NCBI GenBank assembly: GCA_015709655.1 | Contig: CP054181.1 | Location: 857,262 to 921,261 of the forward strand | DNA length: 64,000 bases | Direction: 5' to 3' | Source: Ignavibacteria bacterium | GTDB taxonomy: Bacteria > Bacteroidota > Ignavibacteria > Kapaibacteriales > Kapaibacteriaceae | In this document: positions 8,998 to 18,102 of the stretch, one piece after another | Numbering within the stretch: position 1 is the first letter of the stretch | How the letters are laid out: the number at the start of each line of letters is the position of its first letter | The notes under the pieces: generated by a model | Told to the model about the DNA's origin: nothing | The model's database searches: none | The model's input: the letters and a program-made list of their open reading frames with translations, nothing else | Made by a program: the position numbers and the translations under genes

Positions 8998-10275
8998 AGT
9001 GTGTCAGCTGACGTCACAAGGGTAGTTGAAGACGATCAGGGAAGAGGATTGACAGTTGTGCTACAGTACGATTCAAGTTGTGAACGGGACGGTTCCATTT
9101 AGAAGTACTGTGTTCTTGAGCCAGGAAGAGTAGCTTCATCAAGGCTTCGTCGCTTGGGAATGCTCCTTTGGATTTCGTCACGGAGCGAAGCTGCCGGTGA
9201 AAGCCTTCGATGATGTTGGTGGTGTCCATGATGCGACGAATGTCTTTGTCGAATTCGAAGTAGGTGCTCAGTCCAATTGCGCTTCCATGATTCGATAACC
9301 TTGGGATATCGCGCTCCCCACTGGGTGGCGAGCCTCTCGAGGTTTCGCTCGGCTTGTTCAATGGTCGTGGCTTTGTAAACACCGTGTAGGTCTTTGACGA
9401 AGGGCTTGACATCCTGGTACGAGAGATACTTGATGGAGTTGCGCATCTGATGAATCACGCAGAGCTGCACCTGTGTCCGGGGGAAGACAGCCTCAATTGC
9501 CTCAGCGAATCCGGTGAGGTTGTCAATACAGGCGATGAACATGTCGCGCAATCCTCGGTTGGAGAGATCGGTGAGAACACCCAGCCAGAACTTCGCACCT
9601 TCAGACTCGCCGATGTAGAGTCCCAGGAGTTCCTTGTGACCGTCTTGGTTGAGTCCTATGACGCAGTAAACTGCACGCGAAACCACGCGGCCCTCATGAC
9701 GCACTGTGTAGTAAATGGCATCAAGCCATACAAATGGGTACACCGCCTCCAGTAGCCGTGCACACCAGTCTGCAATCAACGGCAGGATCTTGTCGGTGAC
9801 ACGCGATATGGTAGCTACCAAGGCCTCCAAGCCATAGATGTCCATCAGGTGATCACGGATGTCACCGTAGCTCGCGCCACGCGCATACAGGGCGATGATC
9901 TGCTTGTCTGGGTCCACACCAGGTGTTCGCTCACGCTTAGGCAAAATCTGCGGTTGGAACGGGCCTGCGTGGTCGTGCGGTGCCTCTCGGAACCTTCCCC
10001 ATGCCCATGTTCACGCTCTTGGTTTTGCGTCCATTGCGCCGGTTTGACTGTGTAGACTGGTCGCTTTCCGATTCTCAATGGGCACCGGGTTCCCGTCTAG
10101 TGCCTCCTCGACAAATTCTTTACGTAGTGGCGTTCGTACGCCATCACGACCGAAGAAAGAGTCTCCTGCTTTGAGCCGTTCGGCTGCCTGCTTCGTAAAT
10201 GACTCGAAGTCAAATGTGCTAGTGTTCATGGCTGGTACTCCGTATGTTTGGTAGAGGTAGCGCCATTGACACACT
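8998..10275 (-). mobile_element. Degenerate IS256-like element
   Basis: Region holding a broken IS256-family transposase on the minus strand. AGTGTGTCA at 8998-9006 is repeated inverted at 10267-10275, suggesting the element's ends; beyond these 9 bp the terminal repeats diverge, and I find no flanking target duplication. Size (~1.28 kb) fits the family. The boundaries are therefore tentative. Confidence 0.6.
9014..10229 (-). pseudogene. IS256-family (mutator) transposase, frameshifted
   Basis: Starts at the ATG at 10229 (MNTSTFDFESFTKQ). The intact family order can be followed only by changing frame. The N-terminus is in one frame to about 10060; RRNGRKTKSVNMGMGKV is in a second, at about 10050-9995. 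The first frame then returns for PKRERTPGVDPDKQIIALYARG and the catalytic core (WLDAIYYTVR and CIDNLTGF carry the two Asp). A third frame near 9275 gives the C-terminus with NIIEGFHRQLR, which carries the catalytic Glu. At least three indels separate these parts, so the protein is inactive. It shares only family-level similarity with the IS256 element at 46981. Confidence 0.85.
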
Positions 10276-10318
10276 GTTTGAAACAGTCTCATGGTAGTTG
10301 CCGGGCTAGTGTTTCGGG

Positions 10319-10420
10319 TTACTCTTCTCCAGTCAATACATACACACTCCCTTTGCCCTTACCAATCATCGTCAGCACTCGTTCGTTTCGTAAGTATTGC
10401 AGGTCTTTCTTTAATGTACT
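10319..10420 (-). pseudogene. C-terminal fragment of an HTH-type regulator, cut by IS3
   Basis: Reading from 10420 down to the TAA at 10319 gives 33 codons: STLKKDLQYLRNERV, then MIGKGKGSVYVLTGEE. This looks like the recognition helix and wing of a winged-helix domain (DLxxLRxExxxxxxGKGKGxxY), as found at the end of many putative transcriptional regulators. The reading frame starts right at the IS3 boundary at 10422, so the 5' part was lost or displaced when the IS arrived. Identity beyond 'HTH-like tail' is uncertain. Confidence 0.5.
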
Positions 10421-10440
10421 CTGTATCAACCCCCAATAGA

Positions 10441-11489
10441 TTAGACAGAATTGTTGTTAAAGATATGTAGTACGTGCCGATTATTCTCCTTCTTGTTTGA
10501 GCAGCGGCGAGTAACAGCATCAGTTGTTGGGTCGGTGATGCCTGACAACTGAAATTGTGTTTGATGTTCTGTGAACTCCTTCGAACCGAGCCTGGCTCGT
10601 TCCGACACATGAGCGAACTCCGGAGTGGACGTAGTGAGCAGACCAGTTTCCCATTTCTGCTGTGGAGTTATTCGGCCGAGTTTTCTGTGTTTGCGCTCAT
10701 AGTTATACCACTGCATGTAGTGTTGAAGATGCTGGTTAGCTTCGTAGAAGCTGCTAAACTCAAATCGTTCAACCAGCTCCCGTTGAAGAATGCTGTGGAA
10801 TGCTTCGATGTAGGCATTTTCTTCGGGTGTAGCCACATGGGTAAATTCCTGCTTGGCTTCAAGTTCAGCGAGATAGCTTCTCACCTGATTGGCCAGAAAC
10901 TGGGAGCCGTTATCATTTCTGATGAGTACTCCCTTGAGGTTGTACTGTGTATGCAACCTGCGAAACATCACGATCACGTCATGCTTGCGGACACTCCTCT
11001 GGAAGATCCACTGGATAATCTTGCGGCTGAACACATCCATGATCGAGAGTAGGTAATACCACCGACCTTCTCCGTGTACCCAGACATACTTAATATCAAG
11101 ACATAAGTACTCCATCGGCTGATGAGCCGATATCTGCCTATACTGCACCCACGTGCGTTTCCCACGGCTACGGATAACTTTCCCAAGAAGAAGTTTCTGC
11201 TCATCCATGAGGCGATACGTCTTCTTGTGATTAATCACCCTAATTGGCGTAAATCATCATGAACAGATTGGTACCCATAAGCATTGTACGGACCACTGAT
11301 AAGTTCCTTTATCTTGTCAACAACCTCTTCATTAGGGACCATCGAGCCGTGATACAGCGTATGTGTGCTGGGTTTTTTACCACGTTTTCCCGGGCGAGGC
11401 GTATAGTATAACGTACTCCGTGGCAATCCTAGCCACTGCGAAAGAACCGTAACGGCGGCTCGATCGGAGTAACGCTGGATGATCATCAC
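10441..11489 (-). pseudogene. IS3-family OrfB (integrase-core transposase), split by a frameshift
   Basis: The first part (11235-11489) carries the HTH-like segment with WLGLPRSTLYY and ends YGYQSVHDDLRQLG then stop. The second part (10441-11238) resumes VINHKKTYRLMDEQ, which normally follows directly in this family; a GTGA overlap at the junction shows the reading frame is broken by an indel near 11237. The core in the second part has the DDE residues: Asp in LCLDIKYV, Asp in RNDNGSQF and Glu in EENAYIEAFHS. Expression is expected by -1 frameshifting from orfA at the A7 run (11512-11518). Unless the second shift is also tolerated, the transposase is inactive. Confidence 0.87.
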
Positions 11490-11796
11490 TTTCTCCTTGG
11501 TTGGATAGGTGTTTTTTTAGCAACTCTCCTTTGACCTCAAGCTCTAATGCTTGTCGGGCGATGATACGTTTCAATCGCTCATTCTCTTCTTCTAACGCTC
11601 GTACGGCCGGATCTATCCGCCTATACGAGGGGTTCAGCCCTGCGACACCCTTGCATAGATACCGTTGCTTCCACTTTGCCAATAAAGATGGGGATAAATT
11701 GTACTTGAGACAGGTAGCCAAATATCCCTCCCGCTCCGCTTCCTGCAGAAGACTCAGCCGGTCTTCCGGTGTAAATGTTCGCTTTGTTCTTGACAT
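11377..11796 (-). CDS. IS3-family OrfA (HTH transposase subunit)
   Basis: 139 residues starting MSRTKRTFTPEDRLSLLQ, with a helix-turn-helix (SLLAKWKQRYLCKG at about 38-51) and a leucine-rich coiled coil (VRALEEENERLKRIIARQALELEVKGELLKK) used for dimerisation. The sequence CTAAAAAAAC near its 3' end is the typical slippery site for making the OrfAB fusion. After that site the residues in this frame (HLSNQGESDDHPALL...) are non-conserved. Its first 30 codons are nearly identical to the start of the deleted copy at 6228. Confidence 0.88.
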   Translation of the reverse strand: MSRTKRTFTPEDRLSLLQEAEREGYLATCLKYNLSPSLLAKWKQRYLCKGVAGLNPSYRRIDPAVRALEEENERLKRIIARQALELEVKGELLKKHLSNQGESDDHPALLRSSRRYGSFAVARIATEYVILYASPGKTW

Positions 11797-11864
11797 GGTT
11801 CCCTAAGTTAACTGGTACAAATCTGGTTCGTGATTTCTGTCCAGTCTTTTAAGGGGCTAATACA

Positions 11865-12101
11865 CGGGGTAGTGAGTACTTCTCTCCTTCAAAGAAGGAA
11901 TTTATGATAAACTACCGGGTTCAGAACATTGAAGGCCTTGTAAATATACTTAAAAGCAACGGTGTGACCATGCTTGACAGTATCGAAACCTTTGACTATG
12001 GAAAGTTTGTTCACATTATGGATGCGGAAGGAAACAAGATAGAACTGTGGGAGCCTGTTGACAGCGCTCTTTCTGCAATGGGTGGCAAGACAACGAAATA
12101 A
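11865..12101 (+). pseudogene. VOC (glyoxalase/bleomycin-resistance) family gene, 5' end removed by IS3
   Basis: Beginning at the first base after the IS3, the frame reads RGSEYFSPSKKEFMINYRV and continues to NKIELWEP, the C-terminal half of VOC-family proteins (GSEYFSP..., MINYRV, and the metal-ligand Glu in IELWEP). The frame is open up to the IS boundary with no start codon before residue 14, so the ATG at 11904 is an internal Met and not a natural start. About half of a typical 120-140 residue VOC protein is missing. The lost N-terminal half is not found elsewhere in the window. Confidence 0.85.
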
Positions 12102-12232
12102 CCGCGAATCAAGGGCACAGAACTCTTTTGCAACGCATTGGAAGGATGTCAATACGAATTGCACACGGGTTTTAGTGCGTCACTATTAAACCAATTTTCG
12201 TTTTTCCCCGGTATTCCGAGTTTATTTCAACA

Positions 12233-12580
12233 ATGAAAATCTTAGTTACAGTATTAGGATTAGTCAATGGTGGCTATATGCTGCTGGATGGAGTGTTTGT
12301 CATTATCAACGGGACGTACATCGGACCAGAAAAGCCCGGGCCTTGGGCAAATGTGTTCTCTATGTTCAATGTTGATGTTTTCAAGTTAGGACCACTCTTT
12401 ATTTTCTACGGTTTGACTTGGTTAGTCTGGGTAGTTGCATTATGGACGCATCAGAGTTGGGCATACGTACTGGGCGTAATCCTCTCGATTCTGACACTTT
12501 GGTATTTACCTGTCGGAACACTTTTTTCCCTAATTATCCTTATTGTTCTGCTGACAACAAGAATACGATTGGGCATCTGA
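12233..12580 (+). CDS. Small multi-pass membrane protein, unknown
   Basis: 115 residues with four hydrophobic segments (about 1-28, 48-70, 74-92, 92-111) and few charged residues. It begins MKILVTVLGLVNGGYMLLDG and ends LTTRIRLGI. No family is recognised; the size and layout resemble small inner-membrane proteins of unknown role. It lies alone, with ~130 bp of non-coding sequence upstream and ~440 bp downstream, just outside the IS-bounded island. Real on the basis of its consistent membrane topology, but the function is open. Confidence 0.65.
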   Translation: MKILVTVLGLVNGGYMLLDGVFVIINGTYIGPEKPGPWANVFSMFNVDVFKLGPLFIFYGLTWLVWVVALWTHQSWAYVLGVILSILTLWYLPVGTLFSLIILIVLLTTRIRLGI

Positions 12581-13020
12581 TAACAATCGAGATTTATACT
12601 TTGTATCACCCTGCCAAGCCCACAGTTAGCAGCAACTACCCGATAGCAGCGGTTCAGTGGCTAAATCTTTCTGTGTGCTGCTATCATCATTTATACCAGT
12701 TTGACGTGTTGCACTCCGTACTCTGCCGCTACGCACGACGATAAACAGTGTACGGTTGTACGCCCCAGCCGTGACAAACACTGACGTACTTTCTACACAA
12801 CATTGGCTTTCCGGTTACGGTGAAAGCACTCATAGCTATCCATAGTTCTGAACCAATCGAAGACGGTCGTTGCGCTTCAGCAGGGTTGAATACCTCGGCA
12901 GACGTGGCTGCACCATACCAACACCCACCGGTTTTGCTATGTTAGCATGACAATACCGTTAACCAGTGCAACTCTGTGTTCCGTATCTAATCATTGTTTT
13001 TACTGTTTTACTTTTACCGC
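12581..13020. other. Intergenic, no gene recognised
   Basis: About 440 bp with several short frames but no convincing start, domain or composition. The last bases (TACTTTTA then CCGC then ATG at 13021) form a near match to the leaderless promoter pattern described for other genes here. Confidence 0.45.
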
Positions 13021-13461
13021 ATGCTTCATTCTACAATTGAATCAGTTTATTCAAAACCGTACAGCCTGTTTAAACGACTCGTCAGCCTTGCCTTTACGCT
13101 GGCAGGATGCTACTGGATTTTTATTTATGCACTACAGTTTGCCGGCATGCTTGACGCCGGTCATCTGGTGGAATTACGCAGCGGACAAACCCTGCCGTAC
13201 TTTATCCTCCTCTCGGTTTGGGGCGTGGAGTATCTGCGCACCTCCCGGCGTCTTGCAACCGTCATTAAGATTGCCAACGATAAGAATATTCCTCCCAACC
13301 AGGTCAGTGCCGACCTGCTTGGCGGACGCATGAAGCAGTTCTCGGTTATTCCGTTGATATCAACCCCGGTTGCCATCCCCGCAGTTTTCAATACTGTAGG
13401 ACTGCTGGTTTCGTATGGGTTAATTGCCCGGCAATACGTGAAGCTGTTACAGTTGCTTTAG
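13021..13461 (+). CDS. Membrane protein of unknown function
   Basis: 146 residues from the ATG at 13021 (MLHSTIESVYSKPYSLFKR). Three probable membrane segments: about 20-45, 58-75 and 118-140. A soluble stretch between the second and third (YLRTSRRLATVIKIANDKNIPPNQVSADLLGGRMK) is probably cytoplasmic, with a positive charge bias. No family is recognised. An imperfect -7-like box, TACTTTTA, lies 4 nt before the ATG. The neighbouring DNA on both sides is non-coding, so nothing can be inferred from context. Confidence 0.65.
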   Translation: MLHSTIESVYSKPYSLFKRLVSLAFTLAGCYWIFIYALQFAGMLDAGHLVELRSGQTLPYFILLSVWGVEYLRTSRRLATVIKIANDKNIPPNQVSADLLGGRMKQFSVIPLISTPVAIPAVFNTVGLLVSYGLIARQYVKLLQLL

Positions 13462-14071
13462 CATTGCTATATGCGTGGCCGATTGTTTTACCGCTGTTCA
13501 ACTGCTTGCTCGTTGTGCTGCTGCCCCCACGTGACGCGCCCTATCTGCGCCATTGCCCTGTTCATCGAGGCCGCTCTGACTCACCGGTCAGCGCATACCA
13601 TAAGCAACTGCATAGAATGTGGCAACGCCGGATTATTGATCTACCAGTACAGCCACAAGTGTTTACCACACACTACCGGTAGCAGTTAACAGGAAGGCCG
13701 ACAGAGTGCTGGCATTGAATGTGCACCGAGAGCACCCGGCCAATTGAGTGCGCAGTAACGTGGATAGGCCAGCGGTGACACCAATTTACTTTCCTGCCCG
13801 ATGGATTCCTGCCAAGGCACACGCAGCAAACTCATGGTGCGGAATCTCAACGGTGACACTGCCATTACAAAAACAGCCTTTGACGATGAAATCAACCTGT
13901 CTTGGCAAACCTCGGACCAGAGCAAATCCATTACCGTAGTCTGCAGGTTGGTTCACGACACGCTAGTATTCACCAACCTGAACGTAGGTTCAGCACCCAA
14001 CTCACCAGGAAGCTCACCAGAGCAAACTCAGCCTTTCAAGCTTTTATTCTGTCCGGCTCCCGAACTGCCTG
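13462..14071. other. Intergenic stretch, possibly containing a decayed gene
   Basis: About 610 bp. One frame around 13801-14050 gives MDSCQGTRSKLMVRNL and AFDDEINLSWQTSDQSKSITV, which looks protein-like, but it overlaps the promoter and start of the next gene and has no recognisable domain. I treat it as a possible remnant of a secreted beta-sandwich protein and do not call a gene. Confidence 0.35.
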
Positions 14072-14079
14072 TATTTTTG
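14072..14079 (+). promoter_or_regulatory. TATTTTTG -7 box, 4 nt before the epimerase ATG
   Basis: Exact TAnnTTTG box followed by TGCA and the ATG at 14084. Transcription starting 4-7 nt after the box would begin at or just inside the start codon, implying a leaderless mRNA. Confidence 0.6.
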
Positions 14080-14083
14080 TGCA

Positions 14084-15025
14084 ATGGAGCGAATTCTTAT
14101 TACCGGCGGTGCGGGCTTCCTTGGCTCGCACCTGTGCAGCCAACTTGTAGCTGACGGATGCCATGTGATCTGTTTGGATAATTTCATTACCGGATCGGCC
14201 GAAAACATACAGCACCTGATTGGCAATCCTCAATTTGAAATTGTGCAGTATGACGTCACCAACTACCTGTATGTGCCGGGTAAGCTGGATGCTGTACTTC
14301 ACTTTGCAAGCCCCGCAAGCCCGATTGATTACCTCAAGCTGCCAATTCAAACACTGAAGGTGGGGTCACTTGGTACTCACAAAGCCCTGGGACTTGCCAA
14401 GGCGAAAGGGGCTACGTTCCTGCTTGCCTCAACGAGTGAAGTCTATGGCGACCCCCTTGTACACCCTCAGCCTGAGTCGTACTGGGGGAATGTAAACCCA
14501 ATTGGCATCCGTGGTGTGTACGACGAAGCAAAACGGTTTGCCGAAGCTATGACCATGGCGTACCAGCGGTTTCATAACCTGGACACCCGGATAGTACGCA
14601 TTTTTAATACGTATGGTCCTAAAATGAGAGTGGACGACGGGCGTGCCATCCCCGCCTTTGTGTCGCAGGCGCTTCGCGGCGAGCCCCTTACCGTTTTTGG
14701 TGACGGTAGCCAGACCCGAAGTATCTGCTACGTTGACGATCTGGTGGATGGTATCATTCGCCTGTTGCGGAGCTCGATTACTACACCGGTGAACATCGGC
14801 AATCCCGATGAATTAAGCATGGCTGAACTTGCCACCGAGATTGTACAGCTCACCGGCTCTAAAAGCACGATTACCTTTACCGAACTGCCGATGGACGACC
14901 CGAAGGTTAGAAAACCTGATATCACAGTAGCCACCCAATCCCTGGGATGGCAGCCCACCGTTTCCAGAACCGAAGGACTACGTGCTACCATCCGGTACTT
15001 CCGCGGAATTCTGAACATTGCGTAA
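14084..15025 (+). CDS. NAD-dependent epimerase/dehydratase, UDP-glucuronate decarboxylase type
   Basis: 313-residue short-chain dehydrogenase of the extended family. Rossmann motif GGAGFLGSH at residues 8-16; catalytic Thr/Ser region LASTSEVYG near 118-126; YDEAKR, the catalytic YxxxK, near 146-151. The segment [21 protein letters not shown] is characteristic of UDP-glucuronic acid decarboxylases (UDP-xylose synthases), and [15 protein letters not shown] is the usual nucleotide-sugar binding region. It would make UDP-xylose or a similar nucleotide sugar for surface glycans. The next gene overlaps its 3' end by 8 bp, so the two are translationally coupled. The start at 14084 gives the correct N-terminus with no upstream leader. 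Confidence 0.88.
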   Translation: MERILITGGAGFLGSHLCSQLVADGCHVICLDNFITGSAENIQHLIGNPQFEIVQYDVTNYLYVPGKLDAVLHFASPASPIDYLKLPIQTLKVGSLGTHKALGLAKAKGATFLLASTSEVYGDPLVHPQPESYWGNVNPIGIRGVYDEAKRFAEAMTMAYQRFHNLDTRIVRIFNTYGPKMRVDDGRAIPAFVSQALRGEPLTVFGDGSQTRSICYVDDLVDGIIRLLRSSITTPVNIGNPDELSMAELATEIVQLTGSKSTITFTELPMDDPKVRKPDITVATQSLGWQPTVSRTEGLRATIRYFRGILNIA

Positions 15026-16025
15026 CATACTGGCATCCCTCCGCACCAAAAGCGCCCGGTTCCTGCAACCGGGAACTGCACTGTTTGCCTCTACGGCATC
15101 GCTTACGGTGTGCGTGCTCCTTGCCTTTATCAGCGTGTTTCTTGGCCAGTGGGAAGAGTCACTCCTGATTCAGACAAACGGATACATTGCGCTCATTGAT
15201 ATCGGGAATTCAGTGCTCTTCCTGGTTGCGGTTGACCGCTCAACACGGTCAGCCGACACAACCTTTAACTATGGATACGGCAAGTACGAAAGCCTTGCCA
15301 TCCTGGTTAGCGCAAACCTGCTTACAATAGTCACGATTTTTACAATTATCCATGCTATTAGCCTGTTTCGTGAACCGCCGGCCGGCAGCAACTATCTCCT
15401 TTTGCTTATTTGGAGTTCCGTCTCTTTTTTCATCATGCGCCTTACTGCCAGGCGCCTTGAACGCAGCGCCAACAGGCTTTTTGTGCCCATGCTCCGCTAC
15501 GATGCCGAGCTGTGGAGAGTAGATTCGTGGGTCGAACTGGGAGTTCTGATCAGCCTCCTTGCCGAGGCACTCCTGGAGTCGTCAGGATGGTTCACTGCGG
15601 CAACGACCATCGACGCCGTAGCATCCATTGCCCTACTCGGACTTACACTGAAGGTTCCGCTGCGGCATGGGGCCGAGGCATTCCGGCACTTAACAGACCG
15701 GACCCTGCCCGATGATATGCAGTCCGACATCATGAATATCATCCAGTCAGTCGAGCATAAGATCTACGCTCTGAAAGCAGTGCATACCAGGCAGAGCGGT
15801 AAGGACATCTTTATTGAAATTGACATCGTGATGCCGGGGAGCCTCACTCTGAACGAACTCTACAACGTCGAGGAAGAGTTACTTGCCAAAATCAGAAAAA
15901 GATTCCCAACGGCAATTCCAAGGGTGTACACAACGCCAAGTGCAATACCTGACCAAGCGCACGGGAAGCCCCCTGACCCTGGTTCTACCGCTTCTTCGTT
16001 ACCTCAATCTGAACAGTCCGACTAA
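15018..16025 (+). CDS. Cation diffusion facilitator-like membrane protein with altered metal site
   Basis: 335 residues with about six membrane helices and a soluble C-terminal domain (from about 205) like the CDF dimerisation domain. The start is a TTG overlapping the upstream stop. In E. coli YiiP the transport site is DxxxD in helix 2 and HxxxD in helix 5. Here the aligned positions read I-A-L-I-D and L-W-R-V-D, so the first ligand of each pair is lost, and the usual H-rich loop (HSFGHGKxE) reads FNYGYGKYE. Each site keeps one Asp. It may use other metals or have lost Zn transport; this is by-eye alignment. It is coupled to the epimerase gene; its 3' end overlaps the convergent OmpA gene by 41 bp. 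Confidence 0.75.
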   Translation: MRNILASLRTKSARFLQPGTALFASTASLTVCVLLAFISVFLGQWEESLLIQTNGYIALIDIGNSVLFLVAVDRSTRSADTTFNYGYGKYESLAILVSANLLTIVTIFTIIHAISLFREPPAGSNYLLLLIWSSVSFFIMRLTARRLERSANRLFVPMLRYDAELWRVDSWVELGVLISLLAEALLESSGWFTAATTIDAVASIALLGLTLKVPLRHGAEAFRHLTDRTLPDDMQSDIMNIIQSVEHKIYALKAVHTRQSGKDIFIEIDIVMPGSLTLNELYNVEEELLAKIRKRFPTAIPRVYTTPSAIPDQAHGKPPDPGSTASSLPQSEQSD

Positions 16026-18102
16026 GAAAACGCTCCTCAGGCGTCTGGTTTGACTCAATTCCCGGAGGTCGTTTATCAGTTGAAATCTCGGTGCACTCCA
16101 GAATTATCCTGGTTTTCATTATTCTCTGAATTTCACTACATACAGCGCCGGCACGCCTCTGTGCCAGCTGACGGTTGAAGTCTGCATTTCCCAGCAGATC
16201 AGTGAAACCACGAACAACAACCTTCGAGCCTGATGGTATGCCCTTTACAAAGGTTCGGATCTGTTGCAGTGCAGTATTGGTAAGCTCGTCACTCGAAACA
16301 TCAAATAAAGTTAATGTCAGGCGCTGCAGTTCATCTTCTAAGGTGTCGCGCTGCACGGGCAGCACTACAGTTGCTGCTGCCCTACTGTTTTGTATTCCAC
16401 GGATGGTGTATTCGAGCATCAGCGGAGTTGAGTCCGACAATTTCTCAACCGAACCGGGTGTTAGTGCATGCACAATTTGAAGGGAGCTTCCGGCTGAGTC
16501 AATCGTGAACAGAGGATCTGCGCCCGCCATACCCCGAATTGTCCATCCCGTAACATAGCGTGTACTCGAACCGGATGGGTCCAGAACCAGTAGTGGCGGG
16601 TCAACAGTTCGCGTTTCACTGAACTTCCGTTTTGCAACAGGTTCAATAACCGTTAAGTCTGATGTTTCGATTTCCACCCGTCTGTTCTCGCTGTACCCAT
16701 ATTCACTTTGCTCGCGGGTTGCACGTGCCGGAGCGCAGTTACCCGACGTCTCGGCAATATGAATCCGATTCGGATCAACCTTCCAGACCTGCACCAGGTA
16801 GTCACGCACCGCCTGTGCACGGTCACGTGCCAGTGAACAGTTCCCTGCCTCGGTTGTGGGATCGGCTGTTCCCCGTAGCGTTATTGTTGCGGTGGGATTA
16901 CTGTTCAATCGTGAACCAATGATATTCAGAACTTCGCGGTGTACCGCCGTCGTTGTGGGTGGAATGTGATCTACCGAGAATGATGCTGAATTCTGAACCT
17001 GGTGGTACCGCGAAGAAAGTGTTACTGCCTGTGATTCAAAGAAAACAACGGGGAGCAGGGGCAATGCTTCCGAAACAAACTGCGTACTCAGCCTGATGGT
17101 AAAGGTGTTGTGTTCAGTTCCACCGGCATCCCTGCCACGTGCATGAATTGCAGCTACAAGCTCGGGTTTCTGCGGTTGAACGATGGTGTCAGTTCGGTAC
17201 AACTTGCTTGTAAAAATGACTTCTTCGTTGGTTACAGCTGTATCCGTTACCATGGTTTCCGCTCCGGCTATTGTGCGCAGCGGCTGGTCGGGTGCTGTGG
17301 TAATCACAACTGTATCAATAAATTCCTGGGTACGCCTCTTGATTGGCAGTGGTGGTTCGGGCGCATTTAACGCAAACGAAACCGAGGCTCCCACCCGCGC
17401 GATGTTGGCACGCCATGATACCGACTCCACAACGTCGGTAATCCCCATATTCAAAAGTATCTCGGGTGATAAAACCACATCGTGATTTGCTGACATTGGG
17501 ATATCGAATGCCAAGCCCCCTGTAAGCATCACTGCAGGACTTATCATGGACTGTAGTGCCGCATCTCGGGTCTCGTTCCGCACCCGCATCCCATTTTCAA
17601 ATGTTCCCAGTCCCGGCATGATCAGGGTTTCCCTCTGGTCGAACTCCCCTCCCACCATGCTTCCAATGCTTGCGCCAAGCAACACCCGAACAGGCTTGGC
17701 AACCTTTACATCTGCCAGCAACTCGGCACCAAGAAAGGTGAGACTTGTTTCCAGCGTGTGGCGAGTTACACCATCAACATTACCGCTCACAAGAATCGAC
17801 TCGTCTGAATCAAATGTGCCGTTCATTGGAAGATAGGTTACACGGGCCTGAAGCCGGATGGCCTTGCTTAACTCCTGACGCAGCGATGCCGAAATCCCAA
17901 GCGTACCGGTGAGAGACGAGCCGTATGCCGTACAGCAGGTGGGGGCAAACGGTAACGTGAAGTCACTCCCTTGCGACACAATGCCGCCGTGGACAGAAAA
18001 GCCAATCTGGGTTAACAGCACATCGTTGGGCGATACTTCTACCCAGGGCTGCGCCTGCGATGTGATTACGCCAAAACACAGTACAATACAAAGCAACTTC
18101 AT
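15985..18102 (-). CDS. Outer-membrane protein with two OmpA-like domains
   Basis: 705 residues. Signal peptide MKLLCIVLCFGVITSQAQ; an N-terminal ~230-residue part alternates like a small beta-barrel (GIVSQGSDFTLPF..., LGASIGSMVGGEF). A linker follows, then OmpA-like domain 1 at about 375-500 (ITLRGTADPTTEAGN...LARDRAQAVRDYL...NRRVEIE). A spacer is followed by domain 2 at about 595-705 (VVVRGFTDLLGNADFN...LAQRRAGAVC...SRTVQIE). OmpA domains bind peptidoglycan. Having two in one protein is unusual. Its ATG overlaps the stop of the WD40 gene by ATGA, so they form an operon, and the proteins probably work together at the outer membrane. Confidence 0.85.
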   Translation of the reverse strand: MKLLCIVLCFGVITSQAQPWVEVSPNDVLLTQIGFSVHGGIVSQGSDFTLPFAPTCCTAYGSSLTGTLGISASLRQELSKAIRLQARVTYLPMNGTFDSDESILVSGNVDGVTRHTLETSLTFLGAELLADVKVAKPVRVLLGASIGSMVGGEFDQRETLIMPGLGTFENGMRVRNETRDAALQSMISPAVMLTGGLAFDIPMSANHDVVLSPEILLNMGITDVVESVSWRANIARVGASVSFALNAPEPPLPIKRRTQEFIDTVVITTAPDQPLRTIAGAETMVTDTAVTNEEVIFTSKLYRTDTIVQPQKPELVAAIHARGRDAGGTEHNTFTIRLSTQFVSEALPLLPVVFFESQAVTLSSRYHQVQNSASFSVDHIPPTTTAVHREVLNIIGSRLNSNPTATITLRGTADPTTEAGNCSLARDRAQAVRDYLVQVWKVDPNRIHIAETSGNCAPARATREQSEYGYSENRRVEIETSDLTVIEPVAKRKFSETRTVDPPLLVLDPSGSSTRYVTGWTIRGMAGADPLFTIDSAGSSLQIVHALTPGSVEKLSDSTPLMLEYTIRGIQNSRAAATVVLPVQRDTLEDELQRLTLTLFDVSSDELTNTALQQIRTFVKGIPSGSKVVVRGFTDLLGNADFNRQLAQRRAGAVCSEIQRIMKTRIILECTEISTDKRPPGIESNQTPEERFLSRTVQIEVTKKR

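Larger units (their letters stand above)
10422..11864 (-). mobile_element. Full-length IS3-family insertion sequence (1443 bp)
   Basis: Ends start with TG and finish with CA in the transposase sense. Terminal inverted repeats of about 27 bp, imperfect: TGTATTAGCCCC...GACTGGACAG at 11864 inward and TGTATCAACCCC...GATTAGACAG at 10422 inward. It carries orfA and orfB on the minus strand. Flanking trinucleotides differ (CTC on the left, CGG on the right), so no target duplication is visible. Both sides abut gene fragments lacking 5' ends, which suggests a deletion or recombination after insertion. Confidence 0.92.

Noticed and set aside
11904..12101. A complete 65-residue protein starting at 11904
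   Set aside because: The VOC frame is open without a start back to the IS edge; the Met is internal in the family, so this is a truncated gene.
13464..13689. Two overlapping 72-codon frames after the membrane protein
   Set aside because: They occupy different frames with Cys/Pro/His-rich random composition, no ribosome site and no domain.
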